This document shows, piece after piece, positions 46,601 through 56,869 of a DNA stretch of 64,000 nt. The position numbers and the translations under genes are program-made. This stretch comes from Bradysia coprophila (lineage: Eukaryota; Arthropoda; Insecta; Diptera; Sciaridae). The DNA lies in assembly GCF_014529535.1 (NCBI RefSeq), contig NW_023503616.1, positions 248,001 to 312,000 of the forward strand. Reading direction: 5' to 3'. Every line of letters begins with the position of its first letter. Within the stretch, counting starts at the first letter, position 1. The notes below the pieces were generated by a model. That model worked only from the letters and a program-made list of their open reading frames with translations, was not told the origin of the DNA and did no database searches.

Positions 46601-49131
46601 ATTTTGATCTTATTCGGACCAACCGTTCCACCGAACACCGTCCGAACGCAACGCGGAAAATGAGCCAGTGACACAACACTTTGTCTTCCGATTTTCATAC
46701 TCGCCGTGTTGTACATCTTGTACAAATCGGACTGTTCGATTCGGCTCGTCAACGCCATTACCGGTTCGAAAGTCGCACGCAGCCAGGCCAGTGCAAATTG
46801 TTCATTTTCCTGAACCACTTGCTGCTGAGATTGTTTTAGGCTCATCTGTGTGGCAGCTGGAGTGGTTGGGGTCTCAACTTTTATGGATTCGGTTTTAATT
46901 GGGGATTGGCAATTGTTTACAGTTGAATTAATTGTCGAGACCGTTTGTGTAGCTGGTGTCGACTGGCGAATTAAAGGCGGTTGGAGAACAACAGCTTGCT
47001 GCTGAACAGGAGCCGAAACCGGAAGTGGCTCTGAAACATCAACGATTAGAACTGAAAATGATAAACTTTTGCTGTGCTTACTTTGCGCTTCGTTCGATGT
47101 TATTGTAGTCAATGTACTGGTTGTACCTCCATCCTTCATGTCTTGTTGTGTCAATGTCGCTGCTGGTACCGACTGAACATTCGCTAAGTTGGCACTTGTA
47201 TTGAGTGTGATATTTGGAGAAGGAGCAGGCATGTTACTCGGTACAGTTTCAACTACTCTCATTAAAATACAACCATCCGGGCCATAACTCTGTGCCTGAA
47301 TCAATTTGAAAAACATTTTTCAAAAAATCGTTTCAAATAAAAGGAAATGACGACCTACCTCAACCGTAACCAATGACACTAATGTGTCAATAACTCCACT
47401 GACATGAACAATTGCCAAGCACGATTTTTCACCCAAAGAACTCAACGCATAAATGCATTCGAGCGTGTACAACAGTAGCATAATGTCACTCAACGACAAG
47501 AACAGGCATATTTGTCGGTAAATCTTTTTATCCAAACAACGATGCAGATGATCTTCATTGTTGTCTTTCTGGCACAGTTTGTACAATATTTCCAAACAAC
47601 TTATAACCACACCACGATCTTGTCCTTCCAGTCCATCGCAAATGGTTGACAATAGGCACCGCGTTAAATCATCCGAAGATGGATCACTCAAGTCAATTTC
47701 CGTAGCAACATTACCCAAAATATCTAAACCGATGTGATGCAGATTGCCCCACCTGATGTTAGCTGTCATCACCAAAAACCGAATGAAGGATCGATTGCGC
47801 ACCAGAGTGGGCAGATTCTCTTCAATGAACGACAGATTTCGCAGTATTGAAGCGATTTGGTGAACGCGTTGACCTATGTAGTCATGGGTGCCAAGGCCGC
47901 GACGCAGATTTAAAAAATCTAATGATCTCGCTGCATCGTTGTCTTCCTCATCATCGTCACCACCAATTAAACCATCTTCAAACGATTCTCGATTACCATT
48001 TACCGGTTTGGGCAATGGATCGTCCGGAATGCCATTTTCCATTTTTTCGTCTGGCGATTGATAGTAGTCCTCGTATGTGAGCTCCAAAATTTCCGGCTTT
48101 TCTCTCAAACAGTCTGACCAAAATGCATTGAACGAATGTCGACGAATTTTCGAATAGAATTCAATGAAAATGACTCGTAACGTGACTGAAAAAGACAACA
48201 CACTCGTTTAGCATACACAGTGCACAGTTTTCTTTGCATCAATTACTCACAATGAGAGTATATTCCCGCATGACCAAGCAAAACTTCCAAGAGTTTCGGT
48301 GAATTTTCAATTTTCAACGTATGTTTGCTCTCGTTCGCCATCAATGTGCACACATTAATGGCAAAATCTTGTTCATTCGGCAGTGGAGACATAAGCGACA
48401 TTATCAGCCGGTCGTATTCACTGGCCTTATACAATTCCGTTGACAGTTTATGGATAATTCGCATCGAATCGGGAACGGTGTGCTGATTGTAGTTGTACTT
48501 CAATGGCACCTCGTTCAAAACTTTGTTGTTCCATTTCTTGTGGCGATTATCGTCGTCGGGATCGTCAACACGTTCGCTGTCTTCTCCCAGAAAATGCACT
48601 TTTTCGTATCTGTCCAGGTAACGCAAGTAAATTTGCTTCAGGGCCACTGATGCATTTACACATTTCTTGGGAAGATTAAACTCGGGAACCAAATCCTCCC
48701 ATTCATTCCGGTAGTTTATCTGCAAATAGTCGGTTCACATTAATTGATCCAAAATGTGTTATTCATTGCGTAAATCACCTTGGCCCATCCACCGCGGGCA
48801 ATAACAAGATTGTAAAACTTATGCAAATCAATTTCATGTCCATTTATTTTAGGCACTCGGGGTATAGGTGTTCTGTAAATCATGGAAACGTAATTATCAC
48901 ACAACTATCACAACCATCAAAGCAACAATTGTACAGTAATGGAGCTAATACCGACCCTTTATTTTCATGAAACTGGTAAAGTTCTTTGTAAAAACTTCCA
49001 TGATCGTCACCACGATTATGACTGACGCCGGCAAGATTCTTGTCGTTTTTCTTGGTTGAACTTTGTTTAAAACTGCTAAATGAATCCTCGTTCAACGACA
49101 CCGTCGACGTATTACCTTGTGATATTTCCAT
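42442..49131 (-). CDS. Bap170: Bap170/ARID2, PBAP chromatin-remodelling subunit
   Basis: Orthologue of fly Bap170 and human ARID2, the PBAP/PBAF-specific SWI/SNF subunit. Exons, 5' to 3': 49131-48956, 48872-48779, 48719-48251, 48185-47359, 47295-46315, 46255-45965, 45318-43328, 43269-43086, 43024-42782, 42718-42627, 42562-42442; 1822 residues, all in phase. Domains: ARID (about 45-150, with FYKELYQFHENKG and ARGGWAKINYRNEWEDLVPEF), an armadillo-like region containing LPNEQDFAINVCTLMANESK, an RFX-like DNA-binding segment (ENEQFALAWLRATFEP), long Gln-rich low complexity with a polyQ run, two C2H2 fingers (WICDWRGCSKKKFRSAND on; YCQWGPGPNLCD on) and the conserved tail EGPVTKSIRLTAALILRNL. The first donor must be AAAGG|GTCGGT to keep frame. 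AATAAA lies about 150 bp past the stop. Confidence 0.95.
43541..43711 (-). repeat. Polyglutamine tract in Bap170
   Basis: On the minus strand mixed CAA and CAG codons encode long Gln runs broken by single Leu, His, Pro or Val residues. The complementary strand shows long TTG/CTG runs that give false Cys, Leu or Val frames. Codon mixing limits slippage, but length polymorphism is likely. Confidence 0.9.
45778..45785. promoter_or_regulatory. DRE-like motif TATCGATA in Bap170 intron 6
   Basis: Perfect palindromic TATCGATA, the core bound by DREF in flies. It lies about 370 bp upstream, on the minus strand, of an ATG (45408-45406) that is in frame with exon 7. A single 8-mer is weak evidence for a promoter. 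Confidence 0.3.
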
Positions 49132-49698
49132 AACTTAGTACTGATTGTTAAACATAAGAATTTCTCTATTTTACGAATATTACAAATACAACTTAAAACA
49201 AAAACCATCGATTAATGTTAAAGACCCTTGTCAAATGACAGTTGTTTGTTGGTTTTGTTGTGTTGGTTGCACTGCAGGTGTAGCTAGTGGTGAGTGTTTT
49301 GCGAGACCGCTTTTAGGCGTTCTTTTTAACCATAAAAATGGTGTGCAGTGCTGACAGATCGTAACATGCTATGCACCACTCAGCCATATCCTTTCATTTC
49401 CATATCAACTATAGCATAAATTCTGAATTTTAAACGGTCCCCTGTGTGCAATTCATGTGCATTACTTTAGCACAATTCAAGAGTTAAGTTGAGATTGAGT
49501 AATGCTAGTGCGATCACTTTGTCAAGCGATGGTTGTTAGTCATAAGTGCACTGCATGACGAGCAGCGCCCCAGCGATGTTTTTGTCATGAACACACAAAT
49601 AGAACAAACGGACAAATTAAAATGAAAAATCATATATTTGAATGTGTGTGTGACAGCTCCGTGTACAGCGTGTACAGACAGTAAACGGGACTCTAATG

Positions 49699-49906
49699 TA
49701 TAGTTTCCATTTAAAAAGAGCACTCCGTTTAGCCTCCGTCTACATGACAGTTGTAAAATAGAACAAAAGAACTGTCACGCAAACGGAGTGGAAATTGAAT
49801 TTATTTCAATTTTTTACTCCGTTTACGTGACAGTTACTTTGTTCTATTTTACAACTGTCATGTAGACGGATGCTAAACGGAGTGCTCTTTTTAAGTGGAA
49901 ACTATA
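49699..49906. mobile_element. Inverted-repeat element upstream of Bap170
   Basis: Ends TATAGTTTCC / GGAAACTATA. Arms include GAGCACTCCGTTTAG and ACAACTGTCATGTAGACGGA with complements. Two inner ACTCCGTTTACGTGACAG-like blocks pair as well. About 208 bp, no coding sense. Confidence 0.72.
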
Positions 49907-49911
49907 CTTAA

Positions 49912-50031
49912 GGCTGCGAGCGCACTTACGCCGTTTAGCACTCCGTTTACGAGTGAACAATGGAAGCTCCTCCCACTTTCCATTGTTAAAACGTAAACGG
50001 AGAGCTAAACGGTGTAAGTGCGCTCGCAGCT
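49912..50031. mobile_element. TTAA-flanked inverted-repeat element
   Basis: 120 bp with arms GGCTGCGAGCGCACTTACGC and imperfect complement, flanked by TTAA on both sides (49908-49911 and 50032-50035). TTAA duplication is the piggyBac signature. It shares the word ACTCCGTTTAC with the adjacent element but is a separate inverted repeat. Confidence 0.65.
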
Positions 50032-50524
50032 TTAATGTCAAAAGTAAAGGGACTCATAATGTCAAAAGCAAAACAAAGTTGACGTTTTCGTGTTAGTGGT
50101 GTGATATAATTTTTCAATGAATTTCGGTCATAATTCCTCTAGGTAGTCTACCTCTATGTGAACTTTTGGCTTCTAGCCATGGATGACTGACATTAACTGT
50201 GAGTAATTAAGGGTAAAGTCAACGCATTGTCAGTAAAGTAAATGGTCCATCCACTGTAAATGTTCTACTGGGATCGTGCACAGGCACATGCTCGTATGTT
50301 ACAAGGCCACCGCAACATTGAAACATTTTCATTTGGGATCTAGACACTGCTATCTGGCTCTTTGATACTTTGATGATACCTTCCATTACGATGTATCACT
50401 GCCCTGTACTTCTATTTGTTAATGCTATATTTCCCAGACGAAATTCGATTAATCTTTGACGTGTAAATTAGAACGATGTTTTAAATACTTGAAAATTTTA
50501 ATTTAATTGAAAACAGAAATCCAA

Positions 50525-52080
50525 TCAACGTTTTCTTTTACCAGCATGAATCCGATGATGTTCGACCAAAGTGTGCTTCTGACTAAAAGCTTTCTTACAA
50601 ATTTCGCACCCGAACGGCTTTTCCCCTGAAAACATTTTGAAATTTCAAAATTCTCTTTCGAATGAATGAACGGACATTAGTACATGTACTTACCACTATG
50701 GGTCCTTAAATGCAGGGTCAAAGTGTACTTTTGACTGAATCCTCTGTGACACTCCGGGCAGGAGTAAGTCTTCGTTTCTGCAAAAGTGGACAGCAAACAG
50801 TTCAATCGACACAAAATCATTGGGAATGAAAGCTTACCTCGTTGAATGATTGGCGAGCTTTTTGATGAAGCAGTGCTTCTCTTTATTTTCCGATTATAAT
50901 CCTTTCCGCCATCTTTCTTATCCCGCTTTGAATCTTCCACCTGAATTGCAAAATTGAAGGATCATCAAAAAATGAGCCAAATCGCGCATCTTCATCGTTG
51001 CGAATTTTGATTTCAGAAAATGGTAAGATTCATGCAACTAAAACAGGCTCAGACACAACAGGAGGATGCAAAACGAATCAACATATTTTAGAGCTACATG
51101 CGTCGAAAACCGTACTTTTCATGTTTCAAGCACTAGTTTCGACGCTCTCAGCATTTAAAATCCATTACAAAACTCGGAATAAAAATGAAAAGTCTCGTTT
51201 TCGTGTGTTTATTGACCTCGGCTTCGCCTCGGATCAACAAAATTCACACGAAAACTCTGCTTGTCATCTTTTTATCCCTAGTCATGTTTACTATTACGAC
51301 CTTTTTCTTTCGTACTTCACTCTCAGACTGCTTTGTGCCCGGTTTTCTCCGATGTGGTGGTATTTTCTGCACTGGATAAACATCTGAAAATCAAAATTTT
51401 TGAACATTTTGGCAGCTATCCATTCTTCGAAAAGAACAAACCTCGGCTGGTGTGACTATTCATGTGGTCGGATAATTGGCATTGCAGCCAAAATGATTGC
51501 TTGCAAATGTAACACTCGTATTACTTGTCATCTGCAAGCGGAAATCGAAAATCTCTTGAATGTTCTCTCCTAGCTGTGAGTTGAGTGAGTGAAAAGAATC
51601 CGGTACCTACGCCTATTAATGTCAATATGAACGGTCAAAAAGTTCTTTTGAAGGTGTTGCTTGCCACACACTGGACAGAGGTCTGGTCTCGACTCTTAAA
51701 ATGTAAACAGCGGGACAATTAGATCAACATCGTCGACATTTCGATCAAATTGTTCGGAATCCAGAGCCTACCCGGTGGAGGATTGACCAAGTCGCGTATG
51801 TACGTTGTTACGTCATCATCATCATCATCATCATTTTCCTCCTCATCAACATGCCCATTTTGGTTTGATGAGTGAATCTGAATTTAGAGACTTAAGTTAA
51901 TCAAAGAGTTCCGAGACACCGCGTGATCTTATCGTAAAAATCGAAACGTTTTCGGTCCTGAGAGCACACACTCTTTAGCTAACGCATCCGCACCCGCGAA
52001 AGGTCTTTTTTAAGCAAGCAAAACAGAATGTGTCCACAAAATTGCTGCAACTTTACTCCGTTTTCTCCATCGAAAACCAT
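50525..52080 (-). pseudogene. C2H2 zinc-finger gene with an in-frame TAA
   Basis: Four-finger nuclear protein, probably a DNA-binding regulator; orthologue not recognised. Model, 5' to 3': 52080-51994, 51877-51772, 51694-51611, 51531-51442, 50933-50838, 50777-50694, 50625-50525. The start reads MVFDGENGVKLQQFCGHIL, then an acidic EEEND7 run. Fingers: CPVCGKQHLQKNFLTVHIDI (second His completed across the splice), YECYICKQSFWLQCQLSDHM, YSCPECHRGFSQKYTLTLHL and [20 protein letters not shown], with a THSGEKPF linker between the last two. In exon 4 a TAA (51521-51523) stands in frame three codons into the exon. Without it the model is open for 215 residues. The first donor (GTGCGG) and the acceptor at 50934 are weak. 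Whether it is a pseudogene, nonsense allele, readthrough gene or sequence error is undecided. Confidence 0.6.
51094..51257. mobile_element. Dispersed short element, family B copy 2
   Basis: Reverse-oriented relative of 25064-25210: CTACATGCGTCGAAAACCGT at one end and TTCACACGAAAACTC at the other, with the core CCTCGGCTTCGCCTCGG (51219-51235). It lies in the intron between the second-finger exon and the next exon of the zinc-finger gene. Confidence 0.7.
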
Positions 52081-52688
52081 TTTAGCCCAGGCGGTCGTCA
52101 AAAACACATTAAACCAAACGTTTTTTTTTATAGTGAGTCAAGTGCACCTGTACTGCAGCTACTCACACAAAACGATTTTGTACAGGTTAATGCATGTGTC
52201 AAATATTGGTCTATTGATCAGATTTCTAACCCATTGCAGTGCGATGGTCATGTCGGTTGAGTGGTGCCCCTCAGATATGAAAAATTTTCATGTACCTGAC
52301 CAATACGCTGTCTAGCAACCAAACTACTTTTATTAAGGTGGTGAAAGAATCAAGTAGCCTTTGGAATTTACATGTACATTACATTGTGGATTCGACAAAT
52401 TGCATTCAATAATTGTTAATGTGAAGTCTCGACTTACTATTGAGTTGTTAGGACTGCCAAATACAGTACTATTTTGAATGAAATGGTTTTTTACGGTGTT
52501 TTACAGTTGGGTCACACTGTCAAGTTTCTGCCCTATATTTCGGGTACCACTCATGCTTGAAGTGCGTTGGTAAAAGTAAAATTTTATTGGCATCCGCGGG
52601 AAACCTCTACTTATATCCTGTGGCTGACTGTGTCCCTTTTTATGCCATTACTTTATCAACTTTCTACGTAACAATGATCTGCGAATCC
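52081..52688. other. Spacer between asteroid-like and zinc-finger genes
   Basis: Both neighbours are on the minus strand. The right end should be 3'UTR of the asteroid-like gene (AATAAA, complement of about 52583-52588). The left end should be the zinc-finger 5' region. It also holds a truncated MITE at 52450-52570. Confidence 0.5.
52450..52570. mobile_element. Truncated relative of the 20127 MITE
   Basis: Reverse-oriented and diverged copy. Shared stretches are AGTACTATTTTGAATGAAAT, CACTGTCAAGTTTCTG (CAGTACCC in the other copy becomes CTGCCC here) and the terminal GCTTGAAGTGCGTTG. The opposite terminal repeat is missing. Confidence 0.65.
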
Positions 52689-55202
52689 TTAAAATTTTGC
52701 ATTGGTTTGAATTGATGGACTCCGTATTGTATCGAGCCAGGCGCTGTATTGTTGGCGAGATAACATCAGACAGGTGTGCGGTGGCGCTGGTTGAGGATTT
52801 AAATTATTTTGTAGTGTTACTCCCCACCAGTGTACATACGGCTTTGGTATCAAGTGACGTCGAACTAAGTCTTTCGTTTCCAAAGAAAAATCACTTGAAG
52901 TAGGAAAAGAGTGGAAAAGTTTTATTGATAGAAAATAGATGGGAAAACAAAATTCATTTCATTCAAAGTAGTCAAAATGCAATCGCACTGCGATAGATGA
53001 ACGCGGAACTCGTTCGAAGTCGTTGTATAAGTATTATACGTTAGATGAATCTAAATGGGAAAAATGAAATAAATTGACCTAATGCCGCACAGTATAACTG
53101 CCGTAATTCGCATGTCGGACTTAGTGCAAAATTTAAACAAAAGAATTCTTTGTTTAAATTTTGCACTAAGTCCGACATGCGAATTACGGCAGATAACATA
53201 ACTGATAATTCCATCTAACTTACCGTAAAAAGTCTCGTAAATATTCAATTTGAGAAAGTGTCTCGTCGTCGGCGCCGTCAGTTTTCATTTTATTCACCCA
53301 GTGAACAACGTATACGCCATCGATCGACAAAAAGTCCTGTATGGGAAAACACAGATTTCAAACGACACGTTTTTGAAGAGAAAATAACATGCAGATGCAA
53401 AACCATACAATAAAGTCATTCAATCCAAGGAATTCGAAACACTTGACCATCATGTTATGTACAAATATGTACAAATGTAGCAATATTACGTCTCGTGCAG
53501 AAATATTGCTTGGAACAGCAAAACCGTCGGTGTACTCTTCATTTTCATCGGAAAAATGAATTGCTAACATAATGGCGTTAGATTCCAGCTGGCTCAGTTG
53601 CTTCAGCTGAAAGTTGTAATTATGAAAGTTTGCGTTGTTATCTCTTCAACAACAGGTCCCTGTTAGTGATCTTACCTTACACAGATACATCACTGTTAAG
53701 ACTGTAACCATGTACCCTTTTGGAATATTTTGAATCTCAAATTCAGGTAAAGTGTCGTCACCAAATATCATCCATTTCAACAGCGTGAATCGAACATCAT
53801 TGTGGTTGTCGTCATTTTGGTTGAGTGATAATTCCAACAGTTCAGGCATCTCAACTACGAATCAGAAACTCCTTAGATTGCTGTCATTGAAGGAAAACTC
53901 GTTATTTACCTGATGGGTAGTCAGGCGTCACGCGCATAGATCGGATCGGCTCAGAATGACCCAGTCGCAATTCAAGAACATGCTGGTAATTGATGTCATT
54001 CTTATGATTTCTAACGAAACCAATTTGCCGTTTGAGAATGGGCATTGCGATCTCATAGTACGGTGATACGTCGGTTCTTCTCAAGTCATAAAATGTAGGC
54101 GCCTTAACTCGGATCGGCATTTCTTTCAATGAATTGTAATATACGGCACCAATGGACTCTGCAAGTTTTAGCAATGGATCCTCATCTTTAGTGGCGTCAT
54201 TTTTCATTGCATAAAACAGCAAACTATCGCGTAGCATCTCAAAATAACGCGGCTCACATGATCCGAACAGATCTAGCAAAAGATCTCGTTTTTCATCGTT
54301 TGTCATAGTGTTCGGTATTTGCTGAACGTACTCGGCCAATTTTAGGGGTTTGTTGCCGTCGAGACTGCCATCAATGTTTTTGTGAAACGAGTACAATGCC
54401 CCAAAAGGAATGAAATCATTTCCAAGAATCGATGCAAACATTGGCATTTGTGGCCAACTTAAGCCAATGTGTTCCAAAAGAGCATTTTTGTTGAACTCCA
54501 GTGTAGTCCAATTGCCTTTCATTAAATCGATGTCCCGGCATGACCAGTATCTCCACGAACCGTTGAAAATGAGGAAATGTGAATTATTTCCAACAATGGC
54601 CATTGCATTGTTTTCATGCGAATATTTGGCTATGTCTGCGATGTATTTTGAATCGATGGATGTATGTAGCGTACCGTAGGTTTTGCATATTGTGAGCAAG
54701 TCGTACAATGCTGCAGAAGCTCCTTGTTCTTTTCTTATTTTATCTTCAGCCGCGCCAGTTGAATCCACTTGGTCGATTATGGCTATTCGAGATAAATATT
54801 GCTCAGATTCTCTCTTGGACCAGACTTTTAGGTCTTTGTGGTATGCCGGTTCGTTTACAAAAAAATGTAATTCATCGGTAGAACGTGCAAGCTGCCGAAG
54901 AAAGTCGTCGAAAATTTTATGAATTTTCTTAAAGGACGGTCCACATACCACTTCTGTGGCACTTAAATTAAGGAATATGGTATACAAAAGGTCAATCACT
55001 TGGAATACCAACACAACAGGTTGATCGGCATGCTCACTAGAAGAGAAAATTTTCGATCTGAAATTTCCGGTTCATGTTCGAACAAAATAATCATCAAAGA
55101 GTTTTACCTTCGCATGCGATCAATTTCGTCCAAAATATTTATCGGAAATGTACCGTTCGGTACCTGCTTTTGCAGGAATGTCTCGAGTCCACGAACGCCC
55201 AT
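52689..55202 (-). CDS. Asteroid/FAM120-like XPG-fold protein
   Basis: Member of the XPG/FEN1-fold family without proven nuclease activity (fly asteroid; vertebrate FAM120/constitutive coactivator of PPAR-gamma). Exons: 55202-55108, 55036-53910, 53854-53676, 53606-53409, 53336-53224, 52893-52689; phases join, 638 residues. The N-terminus MGVRGLETFLQKQVP is the XPG-N signature. VVLVFQVIDLLYTIFLN, LHFFVNEP, a mid-region XPG-I-like block (NAMAIVGNNSHFLIFNGSWR) and ASILGNDFIPFGALYSFHK follow. Several acidic metal-binding residues of active FEN1 enzymes seem absent (GNNSHFL where nucleases have a D-x-D type motif), which favours a non-catalytic scaffold. If the donor at 53224 were not used the protein would stop two bases later. 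The perfect CG|GTAAGT donor and in-phase final exon favour splicing; that last exon is the least certain part. Confidence 0.75.
53098..53192. mobile_element. 95-bp near-perfect hairpin MITE in an asteroid-like intron
   Basis: Arms of about 45 bp (CTGCCGTAATTCGCATGTCG on, and exact complement) around a very short AATTC loop, flanked by ATAA on both sides. It lies within the predicted last intron (52894-53223). No coding sense. Confidence 0.8.
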
Positions 55203-55971
55203 TGAAAATTTTAATTTTTCTCATTTAAAAACAGTTGTGAAAGACAACAAAGTCGTGCAAAGTGTGGCAAGCAAATGACACTCGGCTAAAATTCGGCTAA
55301 CAATAAGCTTTGATTTACGAAACCGATGACAGTAAAGCACAGTGCAGTACTTTGACGATTTTGTATCGTAACTTATCATAGCCAACCTCACAAAAGCGGA
55401 ATATTGTTTAAATTCCTGCAAATGCAGCAACAAAGACTGTACAACGAATTTCGCCGCAAAAGAAGGGGTTTGCGAAACTGAACCTTTTGAGATATTTGAC
55501 TGAATTGGAATACGGTAAAGAAGCGAAAAAGAATTGAGAAAATTGACAAACATCGTGTTTCCCTTACTCAATGAGTAATACTCATCGATCAGATGAATAA
55601 TGCAATTGCGTCAGTTCCTCACTTTGAGACTTAGTGGGCGACTAAGTGGTACCAGATCAGATCATTGCAATCTTCTATCGTAAACATTTCTATTAAATAG
55701 ACTTTGCATTTCCTACTAAGACAGTTTTATCAAAATGAATGGATAAACCGAAATTCGTAGCCGTTCAGCGACATTCCACCTACTTCCATTTCCTTGTCGT
55801 TGCTGATTAAATTCACAATTAATAAGGCGTAACCCTGTCCGTACACCTTTCATATTTTTATCACATACGCGCGGTGTTCGGATGTCAAAATTACTTACCT
55901 AGAAGTTTAATTCAAAAATTACACTTCAGGTCTATGTTGTTGTCTCGTTTTCGCTTATGTGATAAAATAGA

Positions 55972-56029
55972 GTACACACTTGTCACTATCAGTCTCGGCA
56001 AGCCTCGACTTCTTCGTGACAAGTGTGTA
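55972..56029. repeat. Small hairpin with GC-rich apex
   Basis: Arms GTACACACTTGTCAC and GTGACAAGTGTGTA with an apical GTCTCGGCAAGCCTCGAC. Similar design to the other foldbacks with a GC-rich apex. Confidence 0.55.
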
Positions 56030-56126
56030 ATATATATTATATGTCTCTGTGTGGTAAGACTAACATTATGCAACAGCTCGGAGAGGGAGTCTAGGTTTAT
56101 CTTTGCATCGACACATAAAAAATGAC

Positions 56127-56248
56127 ATGCACCTATGCCCAAATGTTTATTTTGGCGAGTTGGATTACGATCCACGCTTTCGGCTTAGGATCACAGATCA
56201 CAATTACCAACTTAACTCGTCAAAATAAACATTTGGACACAGGTGCAT
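56127..56248. mobile_element. 122-bp foldback MITE
   Basis: Ends ATGCACCTATGCCCAAATG and imperfect complement; inner arms TTTATTTTGGCGAGTT / AACTCGTCAAAATAAA; apex GATCCACGCTTTCGGCTTAGGATC. About 40-bp arms, no coding sense. Confidence 0.75.
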
Positions 56249-56792
56249 AATATTTAATACCCGTGCCACAAGCGAACACTCGTCTACACGATATTGGCAA
56301 TAATACCATCCTTAAATTAATAGGAACTCCGATGTGTAAAGCAGGAAATGCAAATGAGTTTCAGGTGGACTATTGCTTCTTAAGTCTTAGCGAGTATTGT
56401 ATTGGAGAATATAAATCGAGAGTTTGTGATTCGATTTCAACGGAGACGGAAATAAATGGGAGTATATCTCCATAGTGAACGTGATGCGGTGTGGAAAATG
56501 AGTGTTTTCCGCCCATTTTCTTTTGTTAAAACCTTTTCAGTTATGAGTTGAAATACGTCCTTTTAATAAATTTTGTATTTTACCACGCACAAAGCCTGTA
56601 TCCAAAAAATGTCTGCGCCGTTTTCTCATTATTACAGCTTTTTGCGGTAACTTTTTGTTTTTTGCTTCTAACGATAAAATCGGTACAATATCCAAAGCAT
56701 TATAGATTAATATGACGAGAGAGAGAGGGAAATACCACCAAAGCAACTTATAATTAACTGGTTCTCGGTTTTCTCGCTCTGACCATAACAGT

Positions 56793-56802
56793 CTATATAT
56801 AT
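56793..56802 (+). promoter_or_regulatory. TATA-like sequence upstream of the SAP-like gene
   Basis: CTATATATAT about 75 bp before the ATG at 56870. A plausible TATA box by position, but AT-rich DNA makes chance matches common. Confidence 0.3.
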
Positions 56803-56869
56803 GGTACCATTGTATGCACTGACAATAACATCTGTATTATCAGAACTCATCGAGAAGGAAGCAAACAAC

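Larger units (their letters stand above)
49132..50524. other. Region between the zinc-finger gene and Bap170
   Basis: Both neighbours are on the minus strand, so this holds the Bap170 promoter and 5'UTR next to 49131 and the zinc-finger 3'UTR next to 50525. Two back-to-back inverted-repeat elements (49699-49906 and 49912-50031) sit between them. No other gene seen. Confidence 0.5.
55203..56869. other. Divergent intergenic region
   Basis: Lies between the asteroid-like gene (minus) and the SAP-like gene (plus), so it should hold both promoters. Foldbacks at 55972-56029 and 56127-56248. Short frames near 55221-55571 and 56263-56475 have no family resemblance. Confidence 0.45.

Noticed and set aside
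47063-47092. GTAAGC...TTTTCAG stretch in Bap170 exon 5
   Set aside because: Only 30 nt long, too short for a normal spliceosomal intron, and the reading stays open through it.
52697-52903. Plus-strand 68-residue frame
   Set aside because: The minus strand of the same stretch is an in-phase last exon of the asteroid-like gene; the plus frame has no similarity.
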